A stretch of 64,000 nucleotides of DNA from Bacillus carboniphilus (GTDB taxonomy: Bacteria; Bacillota; Bacilli; Bacillales; JC228). The position numbers and the translations under genes were made by a program. The stretch lies in contig NZ_BAAADJ010000014.1 in NCBI RefSeq assembly GCF_039522365.1, positions 70,811-134,810 on the forward strand. Direction: 5' to 3'. A model generated the notes under the pieces. That model was given only the letters and a program-made list of their open reading frames with translations, was not told the DNA's origin and did not search any database. This document shows, in pieces, positions 17,053-25,148 of this stretch; position 1 is the first letter of the stretch, and every line of letters starts with the position of its first letter.

Positions 17053-18095
17053 GAGCTTGTTACATTGGTTGAGATGGTATCGTTTTTTTTATTCCTCTCA
17101 GCTTTAAAGAATTGTCTAAGCCGGTTTAACCTTAGTTCGATAATAGGTTGAAAGAAGGCAGTTATAAACTTAGACGATAGAACGAGTGTTAAACATAAGG
17201 AGATTCCAATTAACCACAATAGACTCCCTGGAGATTGGAATACGTCCTTAACTTCACTAACTCGGAAAGTTCTAATAAAGAAACCATGCAACAAGTAGAC
17301 ATATAATGTGTTACGCCCTAAGTGTGTGAAGAACAACTTGGTTGTCGGAACGAAAGATAGGAAGCTAATAATCATAATGAAACTAAGACCGAAAAGCATG
17401 AATCTATTTAATGCTCCACTAATCCCTAATGCACCTAATTCTTCATATGGTTTTGATCCTAATAACCATTTTTCGCTTAACTCTGGGTAAATGGCAAAAA
17501 ACACTGTTACGATGGTAATAATCACAAGTGAAATGATTCTAGTTCTCCATTTCCATAAATGAGTAAAATGTTTTCTTTCTAAGAAATAGCCAACTACAAA
17601 GAATGGAAAGAAAACAAAAGTTCTCGATAAACTCAAATAATTGGATACCCAATCAACATACCCCACTAAGAGGGCAACGGTAATGGCGATGGAAATAGAA
17701 AGGTATGGTTTCCATCGGTGATAAAGAAACAAAAATCCATTCCAACACAATAGGCTTATTAAGAACCATAATGACCAGTGAGGATTTAAAGGGTCGACAA
17801 AAAAAGAACTCTTAGAATAAATAAAAAAATAGTATATCGAATATAAAATTTGAAAAATCACATAAGGAATCAATAATTTCTTACATAAGTTGAGCAAATA
17901 TCCTTCTTTTTTAAATCCTTTTGAAAAATAACCAGCAATGAGGATAAAGGCTGGCATATGAAAAGTATAGATGACTTTATATACGGTTAATACAGACTCA
18001 TAGTCCTGAATAAAACTTTGTATTAAATGCCCGAAAACGACTAAGAAAATGAGTAAGAACTTAGCGTTATCAAAATAGGAATCACGAGCTTTCAT
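17043..18095 (-). CDS. ykrP: Membrane acyltransferase family protein, YkrP-like
   Basis: A 350-residue protein with about ten transmembrane helices, of the acyltransferase-3 family that O-acetylates sugars or cell-envelope polymers. The N-terminal pattern RDSYFDNAKFLLIFLVVFGH carries the family's catalytic-type His, and YTFHMPAFILIAGYF follows in the next helices. The length and the position just upstream of kinE match B. subtilis ykrP, from which the symbol is borrowed. The ATG has an AAGGAGGAACG-type ribosome binding site. Polysaccharide, teichoic acid and antibiotic substrates are all possible. Confidence 0.82.
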   Translation of the reverse strand: MKARDSYFDNAKFLLIFLVVFGHLIQSFIQDYESVLTVYKVIYTFHMPAFILIAGYFSKGFKKEGYLLNLCKKLLIPYVIFQILYSIYYFFIYSKSSFFVDPLNPHWSLWFLISLLCWNGFLFLYHRWKPYLSISIAITVALLVGYVDWVSNYLSLSRTFVFFPFFVVGYFLERKHFTHLWKWRTRIISLVIITIVTVFFAIYPELSEKWLLGSKPYEELGALGISGALNRFMLFGLSFIMIISFLSFVPTTKLFFTHLGRNTLYVYLLHGFFIRTFRVSEVKDVFQSPGSLLWLIGISLCLTLVLSSKFITAFFQPIIELRLNRLRQFFKAERNKKNDTISTNVTSSKN

Positions 18096-18222
18096 AAAAA
18101 CGTTCCTCCTTCAGGTAACCACAGTTGTACATATCCAATTCCCTTTTTTTATAGGTACAAAGCATCCAATTTTATCCTATAACCTGAATCAAACTCATAT
18201 AGTAAAAGGAATTTTCCAAGTC

Positions 18223-18230
18223 TTGTCGAA
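18223..18230 (+). promoter_or_regulatory. Spo0A box upstream of kinE
   Basis: TTGTCGAA, a full match to the known 0A-box core TGNCGAA, lies 47 bp before the kinE start codon. This suggests control of the kinase gene by the output of its own phosphorelay. Confidence 0.55.
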
Positions 18231-18276
18231 ATAACTAGAAAAAGGGTACGTTTATTGAGTAAGGGGATGTGATTCC

Positions 18277-20484
18277 TTGAACGAAAAATTATCACTAGAG
18301 AACGAGAAAGAAATTCAACTATTAAAAGAGAAAATAAGAGATCTTGAAGAGAAGGTTTCTTTCACAAGCACGTTTTATGAACACTCACTGGATGCTGCCA
18401 TTCTTCTTAACGATGATCTAAAAATTGTGGAAGTCAATCAGGCTGCCATTCATTTGTTTGAAGAAGAAGAAAACACGCTCAAAAAAAAGAGTTTTCTTGA
18501 ATTTTTATCTCTGGTGCCCCGGGAAATATTTAACCACCAAAGATTTCAGCTTAAAACAAATGGTAGGCATGTAGATGAACTCTTACTGACTCTTGCAAAT
18601 GGAGCCGTAAAGCATATTCAATACACTGCTATTGATGTTGTAAAGCCATACCATGATTTAATGATTATTCGTGATATTTCCTTTAATAAAGAAATGGAAA
18701 GAGAACGTGCCATATCTAGCCATATGTTTAGCGATGTCTTTAAAAGAGCTGTGGATGGGATCATGGTATTTAATAAGTCAGGGGTTATTGTCGATGTGAA
18801 CCCCTCTTTTTGTAAAAGCTTGAACTCCAATAAGGAAAAGATTGTAGGTAAGAAGCTGGAGGAAATAGTACCAAAAGAATATCATTTTAAGTTGCATAAA
18901 CAATGGAAGCTTTTGTTTGAAAAGGGCAATGCCAGAGGAGAAATACCCATTCATTTTGGTAATAAAAGATGCATATTTGAGTTTACGACAAGTTCTAATA
19001 TTAACAATGGTTTATACATGTCTATAATGCGAGATGTGACAGACCAAAAAGAAATGGAAGTAAAACTTAAGAATAATGAACAACTATTTACGGATCTGTT
19101 CGAGAGAGCACTAGACGCGATTGTACTATGGGACCAGTCCTTCCGTATCGTTAAAGCAAATGAAGCCGCCACACGTATATTTGAGTGTTCGTATGAAGAG
19201 TTGCTCAAGAGAAAAATTGATGATTTTATTTTTAAAAAGGATGAGCATTATCACAACATTATCAAAACCCTTAATCAAAAGGGTGGGGTTCGTGATGAAA
19301 CACTATTTTTAATGCCGAACGGCCAAATGAAACTACTTGAATTTACAGCCAAGATGCATTCAATTGAAGGTTATAATATGATGATCTTTCGGAATGTAAG
19401 TGAACGACGGCAGATGGAGCAAGAGCTGAGAGACAATGAACAAAAATTCCGTAAAATCTTTGAGGGTTCTTTAGATGGATTTATATTATGGACAGACCAT
19501 TATACGGTTGTAGATATCAACCAAAATGGGACAAGAATCTTAGAACTTGATAAAAAAGATTGCGTTTGGAAGTCTTTTCATGAACTATTCAGTGATCAAA
19601 TTAGTCAACATAGAGAAATCAGAAGGCACCTTCAGGTTTTAAATAAAAAAGGGCAGGACCATGGGAATCTACCAGTTACACTGAGGAATGGAAAGAGAAA
19701 ACATATCGATTTTTCGACAAAGCTTAATATCGTAAAAGGGTTGAATTTAACGATATTTAGAGATATAACAGAGCGTTTAGAGATGGAAGATCAGCTTAGG
19801 AAATCAGATACACTTAATGTTGTAGGTGAACTTGCAGCTGGAATTGCTCATGAAATTAGAAACCCAATGACAGCATTGAAAGGGTTTATTCAACTATTGG
19901 AGAGTAGTGTGAAAGAAGACCACTCGATGTATTTTAAGGTTATTACCTCAGAGCTTCAGCGGATTGAATCAATAATTACCGAATTTCTTATTTTGGCTAA
20001 GCCACAAGCAGTACAGTATTTGAAGAAAGATATTAACCAGATTATGAGAGAAACATTAGAACTCCTTCATGCTCAAGCGATGATGCACAATGTTCAATTT
20101 GAATCTTATTTTGAAGAAGAGATTCCGAAAATCTATTGTGAGCCTAATCAGCTGAAACAGGTGTTTATTAACATAATTAAGAATGCAATAGAAGTGATGC
20201 CGAAAGGTGGAGTTATTTCCATTGGGATTCAACGGTACCTGAAGAATAAAATTCGTGTGTCTATCCGTGACGAGGGATGTGGAATTCCAAAAGAAAAAAT
20301 AAAGAAACTGGGTGAGCCTTTTTATACAACGAAAGAAAGAGGTACAGGCCTGGGATTAATGGTAAGCTATAAAATAATGGAAGAGCATGCCGGTGCAGTT
20401 GAGGTTGAAAGTGAGGTTGGAAAGGGGACGGTATTTCATTTAATACTACCCATTTCGGAAGGAGACCTATATGGAGAAAATTAG
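18277..20484 (+). CDS. kinE: Multi-PAS sporulation sensor histidine kinase, KinE-like
   Basis: A 735-residue cytosolic kinase expected to phosphorylate Spo0F in the sporulation phosphorelay. Four PAS-like units repeat near residues 35-130, 150-260, 272-380 and 390-505, each beginning with a variant of 'F..slDgiil.d....v..vN'. The HisKA domain follows, with IAHEIRNPMTALKGF and the phosphorylated His near residue 525. The HATPase domain has NIIKNAIEVM, DEGCGIP and GTGLGL. Length (738 in B. subtilis) and neighbours (ykrP, ogt) support KinE. Translation starts at TTG after AAGGGGATG. The stop overlaps ogt by 14 bases. Confidence 0.88.
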   Translation: MNEKLSLENEKEIQLLKEKIRDLEEKVSFTSTFYEHSLDAAILLNDDLKIVEVNQAAIHLFEEEENTLKKKSFLEFLSLVPREIFNHQRFQLKTNGRHVDELLLTLANGAVKHIQYTAIDVVKPYHDLMIIRDISFNKEMERERAISSHMFSDVFKRAVDGIMVFNKSGVIVDVNPSFCKSLNSNKEKIVGKKLEEIVPKEYHFKLHKQWKLLFEKGNARGEIPIHFGNKRCIFEFTTSSNINNGLYMSIMRDVTDQKEMEVKLKNNEQLFTDLFERALDAIVLWDQSFRIVKANEAATRIFECSYEELLKRKIDDFIFKKDEHYHNIIKTLNQKGGVRDETLFLMPNGQMKLLEFTAKMHSIEGYNMMIFRNVSERRQMEQELRDNEQKFRKIFEGSLDGFILWTDHYTVVDINQNGTRILELDKKDCVWKSFHELFSDQISQHREIRRHLQVLNKKGQDHGNLPVTLRNGKRKHIDFSTKLNIVKGLNLTIFRDITERLEMEDQLRKSDTLNVVGELAAGIAHEIRNPMTALKGFIQLLESSVKEDHSMYFKVITSELQRIESIITEFLILAKPQAVQYLKKDINQIMRETLELLHAQAMMHNVQFESYFEEEIPKIYCEPNQLKQVFINIIKNAIEVMPKGGVISIGIQRYLKNKIRVSIRDEGCGIPKEKIKKLGEPFYTTKERGTGLGLMVSYKIMEEHAGAVEVESEVGKGTVFHLILPISEGDLYGEN

Positions 20485-20953
20485 CTATCAGAAAATTTCT
20501 AGTCCAATTGGAGACCTGTGGATTATCGGAAGTGATGAAGAATTATATACGATTTTATTTGATGAAGAGGAACTGAAAAGGGAGTGGATAGATGCTGTAG
20601 AAAAAGAAACTCCCGTCCTTAAGGAAACCGTTCGTCAATTACATGAATACTTTCAAGGCGAGAGGAGTCATTTTCAGGTTCCTCTTAAGTTGAAAGGGAC
20701 TGCGTTTCAAAAGACTGTCTGGAATCAGTTACAAACAATCGAATACGGAAAAACTAAAAGTTATGGTGAAATTGCTGAGTTGATTGGTAATCCAAAAGCG
20801 GTAAGAGCTGTTGGCCAAGCAAACCGAGCAAATCCTGTACCCATTATCATCCCTTGTCATCGGGTGATTGGAAAAAATCAAAAGCTAGTAGGGTATGCAG
20901 GAAATCGGATCGAATTAAAAGAAACATTGTTAAAACTAGAGTCTACTATTTAG
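20471..20953 (+). CDS. ogt: Methylated-DNA-protein cysteine methyltransferase
   Basis: A 160-residue suicide DNA repair protein that transfers the alkyl group from O6-alkylguanine to its own cysteine. The active-site motif IPCHRVIG is present near residue 135, after the helix-turn-helix region with FQKTVWNQLQ and the arginine finger in KAVRAVGQANRANP. An N-terminal RNase-H-like domain completes the Ogt length of about 165. The ATG lies 14 bases inside the kinE 3' end behind GGAAGGAG, so the two are co-transcribed, as in B. subtilis. Confidence 0.95.
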   Translation: MEKISYQKISSPIGDLWIIGSDEELYTILFDEEELKREWIDAVEKETPVLKETVRQLHEYFQGERSHFQVPLKLKGTAFQKTVWNQLQTIEYGKTKSYGEIAELIGNPKAVRAVGQANRANPVPIIIPCHRVIGKNQKLVGYAGNRIELKETLLKLESTI

Positions 20954-20968
20954 TAGGCTTTTTTTATT
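20937..20968 (+). terminator. Intrinsic terminator of kinE-ogt
   Basis: Near-perfect arms AGTCTACTA and TAGTAGGCT around TT, followed by seven T. Confidence 0.8.
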
Positions 20969-20999
20969 TCAGAATCATTACTTGATAGTTGTAAACAGA

Positions 21000-21058
21000 T
21001 GTCGAATCTCCCTTAAGTTGACAGCATTTTTTGTTGAAAAATGACGAATCCTTATAAT
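21000..21058 (+). promoter_or_regulatory. Promoter with two Spo0A boxes before the Spo0E-like gene
   Basis: TTGTTG at 21031 and TATAAT at 21053, 16 bp apart, form a SigA promoter. TGACGAA at 21042-21048 lies in the spacer and TGTCGAA at 21000-21006 lies 25 bp upstream of the -35. Both fit TGNCGAA. The spacer position suggests repression by Spo0A-P. Confidence 0.55.
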
Positions 21059-21184
21059 CTATGTCTAGTTTTGCGAATCTATTTACATATTTAGAATAAT
21101 TTGTAATAATTCATAAGTACCCAATATTACATGAAAAATGAATGAAAATTCATAGAGGAAGAAAGTGAAAGGAGGTTAAGTTGG

Positions 21185-21439
21185 TTGAATGCTTTACAGG
21201 AAAACCAATCGACCTCAGAAGAATTGATGGTTTCTTTAATTAAAGAAAAAAGAGAACAAATGATTCAATCAGCAAACAAGTACGGTTTTACCAATGAACA
21301 GACCGTCCGATATAGTCAGGAATTGGACGAGTTAATAAATGTATATAATTCCAACCATACTCCAACACCCGCTACGGAAGTTCGTATTGTCTATAACCAC
21401 ATGATCATGGTCTTTCAAAAGATGTTTGCTACAATCTAA
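21185..21439 (+). CDS. Spo0E-family aspartyl-phosphate phosphatase
   Basis: An 84-residue helical-hairpin protein with the Spo0E-family signature SQELDELIN near residues 48-56. Family members dephosphorylate Spo0A-P and so delay sporulation. The start is a TTG after GGAGGTTAAG with nine-base spacing; no ATG is in frame. It has its own promoter with candidate Spo0A boxes and a downstream terminator. It lies between kinE-ogt and the rap-phr pair. Which Spo0E paralogue it corresponds to cannot be told. Confidence 0.88.
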   Translation: MNALQENQSTSEELMVSLIKEKREQMIQSANKYGFTNEQTVRYSQELDELINVYNSNHTPTPATEVRIVYNHMIMVFQKMFATI

Positions 21440-21455
21440 TCAATTTCCCATTGAA

Positions 21456-21495
21456 AAAGCCCTCCTCCTTAATAAGGAAGAGGGCTCTATTTTTG
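21456..21495. terminator. Bidirectional terminator between the Spo0E-like gene and phr
   Basis: Arms AGCCCTCCTCCTT and AAGGAAGAGGGCT with a small loop; T-run on the plus side and an A-run on the other side for the minus-strand genes. Confidence 0.8.
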
Positions 21496-21502
21496 TTATG
21501 AT

Positions 21503-21688
21503 CTAAGGTTGAGAATGCTTTAAAGAGGATAGAAGCTGATTTTCTGGTTTTTTCACAGAATGAACTTGTCCATCTCTGATTTCTCCATGTTCTGTCAATT
21601 CAACATGTGTGGAGTAAGGAATAACCACAGACAGTAACACTCCTAGTGCTAATAAAATGGATAGAAAACTAGTTTTTCTTTTCATCAT
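21503..21688 (-). CDS. Phr-type secreted peptide precursor
   Basis: A 61-residue pre-peptide with a basic start (MMKRK), a hydrophobic Sec signal segment (FLSILLALGVLLSVVIPYS) and a short polar tail ending LKHSQP. It begins 13 bp after the stop of the rap-like gene with its own AAGGAGG site, the standard rap-phr arrangement. Phr precursors are exported, trimmed to a penta- or hexapeptide usually from the C-terminus, re-imported by Opp and bind the cognate Rap. KHSQP is the candidate active end; it lacks the basic second residue and Thr/Gly ending seen in many B. subtilis Phr peptides, so the processed form is uncertain. Confidence 0.75.
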   Translation of the reverse strand: MMKRKTSFLSILLALGVLLSVVIPYSTHVELTEHGEIRDGQVHSVKKPENQLLSSLKHSQP

Positions 21689-21701
21689 GCAAAATTCCTC
21701 C

Positions 21702-22781
21702 TTAGGATTTGGACTGTTTTGCTAGAAATGCTTTATTAAAAAAATGACTAGCTTCTTCAAAGTATTGGTTCTTGTAAAGAAGTTGTGCGTATTCTAGTGA
21801 GTAGTCGTAAGTATAACCGCTGAACCCATTGGAAGAGAAGAAATCTAAGACTTTATTCATTTCATCTTTCGTCCGGGTTACTAAAGAATTAGCAGGTGCA
21901 TCGAGTAATTCTAATACTTTAAGGTGATGGAAGTATTCCTCGTTTCGGATGTCTTGGCAAACTTGCTTTCCTTTAACAATGTTTAAGTAGGCAAGCTTTT
22001 TATCGCCTATCTTAAAAAATTCTTTGGCAAGAAGGAAGCACACTTTGTGTAACCTGAATTTTTTATAGGCTACTTCAGTTAGATATTTGATGGCTGTATT
22101 AGAATCATTCTTCTCAGAATAGAGGAAGCCTAGATTATACATTAAATACACCTGGAGATCTTTATCTCCAATCTCTTTAGCAACCTCATAGCTGTTTTTA
22201 AAATGTTCCTCAGCAAGGTTATATTTTTCAAGCCCTAAATAACTGAGACCTAAAACATTATGACAATCTGCGATTCTACTTTTGTACAAAGGATATTTTT
22301 GATAGATAGAAATAGCTTTGAAAATATAATCATTGGTGAGTAAGAATTGTCTCATGTGGTAATAGACACTGGCAACTTTATAGTAGAATTCTGCTCTCTC
22401 TATTTCATCTGGAAGATTATCTAAAGATTTCTCCGCGTTACTATATAGTGTAAGTGCTTCTTGGTAATTGCGAAGTTTATATTGGTGCATTCCCTTAAAG
22501 TAGTAATAATAGTATAATAATAGTTCATTCATTTCCTCAAATTGAGGATCTAGTGTCTGGAGTTTTTCATCTGTATCTTCAAAATTACTATAAAGTAAAC
22601 TATGACGATAATCTATTAACGAATAGTAGAGGAGTACATCCTGGTTTTTCTCCATGTCAGTCAACAAATATTCAACTTCTTCTTTTAGTTGTTCACTTCT
22701 GGTAATATCCCCGTTTTTTATAGACTCGTACCAGAGTGTAAGGGTATTTGCAACCTCATGAGCTGCAACAAGTACCTTCAC
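21702..22781 (-). CDS. Rap-family TPR response-regulator phosphatase or regulator
   Basis: A protein of about 359 residues with the Rap architecture: an N-terminal three-helix bundle (residues 1-70, including EVEYLLTDMEKNQDVLLYYSL) followed by about seven TPR-like helical pairs (for example LGLSYLGLEKYNLAEEHF and MYNLGFLYSEKNDSNTAIKYL). Rap proteins dephosphorylate Spo0F-P or sequester ComA, and are inhibited by Phr peptides. The start is placed at a GTG behind GATGAGGTG; an upstream ATG in frame has no ribosome binding site. A phr gene follows at once. The target cannot be read from sequence. Confidence 0.85.
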   Translation of the reverse strand: MKVLVAAHEVANTLTLWYESIKNGDITRSEQLKEEVEYLLTDMEKNQDVLLYYSLIDYRHSLLYSNFEDTDEKLQTLDPQFEEMNELLLYYYYYFKGMHQYKLRNYQEALTLYSNAEKSLDNLPDEIERAEFYYKVASVYYHMRQFLLTNDYIFKAISIYQKYPLYKSRIADCHNVLGLSYLGLEKYNLAEEHFKNSYEVAKEIGDKDLQVYLMYNLGFLYSEKNDSNTAIKYLTEVAYKKFRLHKVCFLLAKEFFKIGDKKLAYLNIVKGKQVCQDIRNEEYFHHLKVLELLDAPANSLVTRTKDEMNKVLDFFSSNGFSGYTYDYSLEYAQLLYKNQYFEEASHFFNKAFLAKQSKS

Positions 22782-22835
22782 TAAAAAACACCTCATCCCC
22801 ATTTATCACATACAATTTTTGTAATTCTTTTCTTT

Positions 22836-22865
22836 ATTGTAAATGAAAGGAAATAAAATAATCAA
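22836..22865 (-). promoter_or_regulatory. Candidate SigA promoter of rap-phr
   Basis: On the minus strand TTGATT and TACAAT are separated by 18 bp, about 55 bp before the rap start. No ComA or Spo0A box is obvious. Confidence 0.45.
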
Positions 22866-22967
22866 CCAATAAAGACAAATTTTTACAAGATTTTGAAAAA
22901 AGTGTCCCATTTTGTAAGGGAAAGTATCATTACAGTGCTGATAGATTTGATAAAACATATGAAATGC

Positions 22968-22999
22968 AAAAGAAAAGCCCTCTAACCTAGAGGGCTTTA
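22968..22999 (-). terminator. Intrinsic terminator of the ZIP transporter gene
   Basis: Arms AAAGCCCTCTA and TAGAGGGCTTT around ACC, followed by a T-rich run on the minus strand. Confidence 0.8.
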
Positions 23000-23008
23000 A
23001 AATGCCTA

Positions 23009-23743
23009 TTAAAATAGATCGATTAAGAAAATCATAAAAAGTATACCTACAATAAAGGAATAGGTAGAGGTTCTTTCGTGACCATCTCCATGGCTTTCGG
23101 GGATGAGTTCTTTATACACGATAAAGAGCATGGCTCCAGCAGCAAAAGCTAGGCCATAAGGAACTAAGAATTCTACATACGAAGTTAAATAATATCCTAG
23201 TAGCGATGTAACAATTTCAATGGCTCCCGTTAAAGTGGCAATAACAAAGGCTTTCCACTTTTTAATTTTTTGTGTGATTAAGAACAAAGCCACAAGCAAG
23301 CCTTCCGGGGCATTTTGAAATCCAATAGCTAATGCAATTAAATTACCGGTTCCTTCAGTATCAGATGCATAGCTTACACCTACTGATAAACCTTCCGGAA
23401 TATTATGCAGTGTTATAGCCGCAATAATCAGCATGGCTTTTTCGTCAAACTGAATACCAGATTTAGAGTGTTCCAGGTCAATGTGTGGTATGTTCTTTTC
23501 GAGAACCGTAAGCGTCATTACCCCTAGTAAGACACCAACTGCCATCGGAATTATACTCCCGCTGGCTGCCAACGATTCAGGAATTAGACCAAGCATGGAA
23601 GCTGCCATCATAACCCCAGCAGTAAAGGCAAGCAGGGTGTCTCTAAATTTATGGGTTAGGGAGTTTTGTAAAAAAAGTACTAACAGTGCACCAACCCCAG
23701 TCGAAAGAGCAGAAAGTACACTACCCACTAAAACTTCACTCAT
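23009..23743 (-). CDS. ZIP-family divalent metal transporter
   Basis: A 244-residue membrane protein with about eight helices. The ZIP metal-binding helices are visible as HNIPEGLSVGV near residue 115 and QNAPEGLLVAL near residue 145, the second with Gln replacing the usual His. Such proteins (ZupT/GufA branch) import Zn2+ and other divalent metals. The start is the ATG after GAAGGAGATTGCTT; the longer reading adds two residues. It is monocistronic. No Zur box was recognised upstream. Confidence 0.88.
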   Translation of the reverse strand: MSEVLVGSVLSALSTGVGALLVLFLQNSLTHKFRDTLLAFTAGVMMAASMLGLIPESLAASGSIIPMAVGVLLGVMTLTVLEKNIPHIDLEHSKSGIQFDEKAMLIIAAITLHNIPEGLSVGVSYASDTEGTGNLIALAIGFQNAPEGLLVALFLITQKIKKWKAFVIATLTGAIEIVTSLLGYYLTSYVEFLVPYGLAFAAGAMLFIVYKELIPESHGDGHERTSTYSFIVGILFMIFLIDLF

Positions 23744-23887
23744 AAGCAATCTCCTTCAATGGTTCTTTGTAGTGATAATGAAAATTTTATGCGTAATTTC
23801 GTTCATAATGAACTAGAAACTTACCTTTTAACAATCTATTCTTATAGTATTTCAATAAGTGCCTAGAAGTGAATGAAAATTTACGTA

Positions 23888-25105
23888 TTAAACATTCTTT
23901 GGTAAAAGCAAAGCTAGCATCCCTAAAATAGGAAGAAAAGAAATGGTCATCATCATCATTTCTATACCAACAAGGTCGGCGAAGTTCCCAAGTGCGACTG
24001 AGCCAATAGCTCCTAACCCAAAAGCTAAACCAACTGTTAGGCCGGACATCATTCCAATTTTTCCTGGAACTAATTCTTGTGCATATACCACTGTAACAGA
24101 AAAGCTTGTCATCATAATAAACCCAATTAAAGTCAATAAAATAAAGGCCCAAATAGGATTAGTGTGCGGCAATATAATGGCTAAAGGAATGGTAGCGATT
24201 AATGATGTTGAGATCACCGTTTTTTTACCAAAGCGGTCAGCTAATGGACCTCCAAAAAATGTTCCAACCGCGCCCATAGCAAGAAAAGTAAATAGAAAAA
24301 TCTGTGATTTTTCAATCGTAAAGCCATACACTTCAATTGAGTAGAATGTGTAATAATGACTTATAGCTGAAAGATACCACGTTCTTGCAAAAATTAGAAT
24401 TAAGATAGTGATCAATGCCCAAATAACACTTTTCATGATCTTCGTTTGACCATCAGTAGCCTTCTTCTTAATATTCTTTTTTTGAACGAGTTTTAAATGG
24501 TTTGCATACCATCTTGATACAAATATTAAACATAAAACGGCTGCTAGTGCTACAAGCGCAAAAATAGAAGCTCCTTTTTGACCAAGAGGAACGAGAATAA
24601 AAGCTGTAATCAACGGGGCAAGTGCCTGACCCGTATTACCTCCAACTTGGTAAATGGATTGAGCTAAACCTCGTTTGTTCCCCGCAGCCATATAAGCAAC
24701 TCGTGATCCTTCTGGGTGAAAGACCGCTGACCCTAAACCAAGTAAAGTAACTGAAACAATAATTCCTATATAAGTTGGAATAAAGGCTAGGCCAATCAGT
24801 CCAATAAACGAAAGTGTTAAGCCTAATGGAAGGATATATGGCATAGGTTTTTTGTCAGAGACTAGTCCTACGACAGGCTGCATAACAGATGAAACCATAT
24901 TTAGTGAGAATCCAATGAAACCAATCTGGGTATAGGTTAGGTTCATTTCCAGTTCTAATATTGGGAACATGGCTACCACCACAGCCTGAATGGAGTCATT
25001 GAATAGATGACAAAGAGAAATTAAAAATAGAATTCGATAAACAGGATTTTGGTTGCTATTTGGTTTTGTTTGATGTTGCCTCTTTTGAATGGCGAGACTT
25101 GACAT
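23888..25105 (-). CDS. MFS transporter, fosmidomycin-resistance (Fsr) type
   Basis: A 405-residue, 12-helix major facilitator. The motif-A-like loop SDKKPMPYILPLGL, the segment GLGSAVFHPEGSRVA in helix 5 (typical of the Fsr/YfnC group) and ADRFGKKTVI in the second half are visible. Fsr proteins export fosmidomycin and probably other small organic compounds; the natural substrate is unknown. The ATG follows AAGAAGGTGTACATC, whereas the longer ORF from 25168 has no ribosome binding site. It lies downstream of the kinD-like gene on the same strand, about 40 bp away, and may be partly read from it. Confidence 0.85.
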   Translation of the reverse strand: MSSLAIQKRQHQTKPNSNQNPVYRILFLISLCHLFNDSIQAVVVAMFPILELEMNLTYTQIGFIGFSLNMVSSVMQPVVGLVSDKKPMPYILPLGLTLSFIGLIGLAFIPTYIGIIVSVTLLGLGSAVFHPEGSRVAYMAAGNKRGLAQSIYQVGGNTGQALAPLITAFILVPLGQKGASIFALVALAAVLCLIFVSRWYANHLKLVQKKNIKKKATDGQTKIMKSVIWALITILILIFARTWYLSAISHYYTFYSIEVYGFTIEKSQIFLFTFLAMGAVGTFFGGPLADRFGKKTVISTSLIATIPLAIILPHTNPIWAFILLTLIGFIMMTSFSVTVVYAQELVPGKIGMMSGLTVGLAFGLGAIGSVALGNFADLVGIEMMMMTISFLPILGMLALLLPKNV

Positions 25106-25148
25106 GATGTACACCTTCTTATTTGTAGTGGTAAATGACATAACCAAG

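Noticed and set aside
23787-24152. Minus-strand ORF of 121 residues at the end of the Fsr-like gene
   Set aside because: It overlaps the transporter in another frame and reads as unstructured sequence; the transporter frame is convincing.
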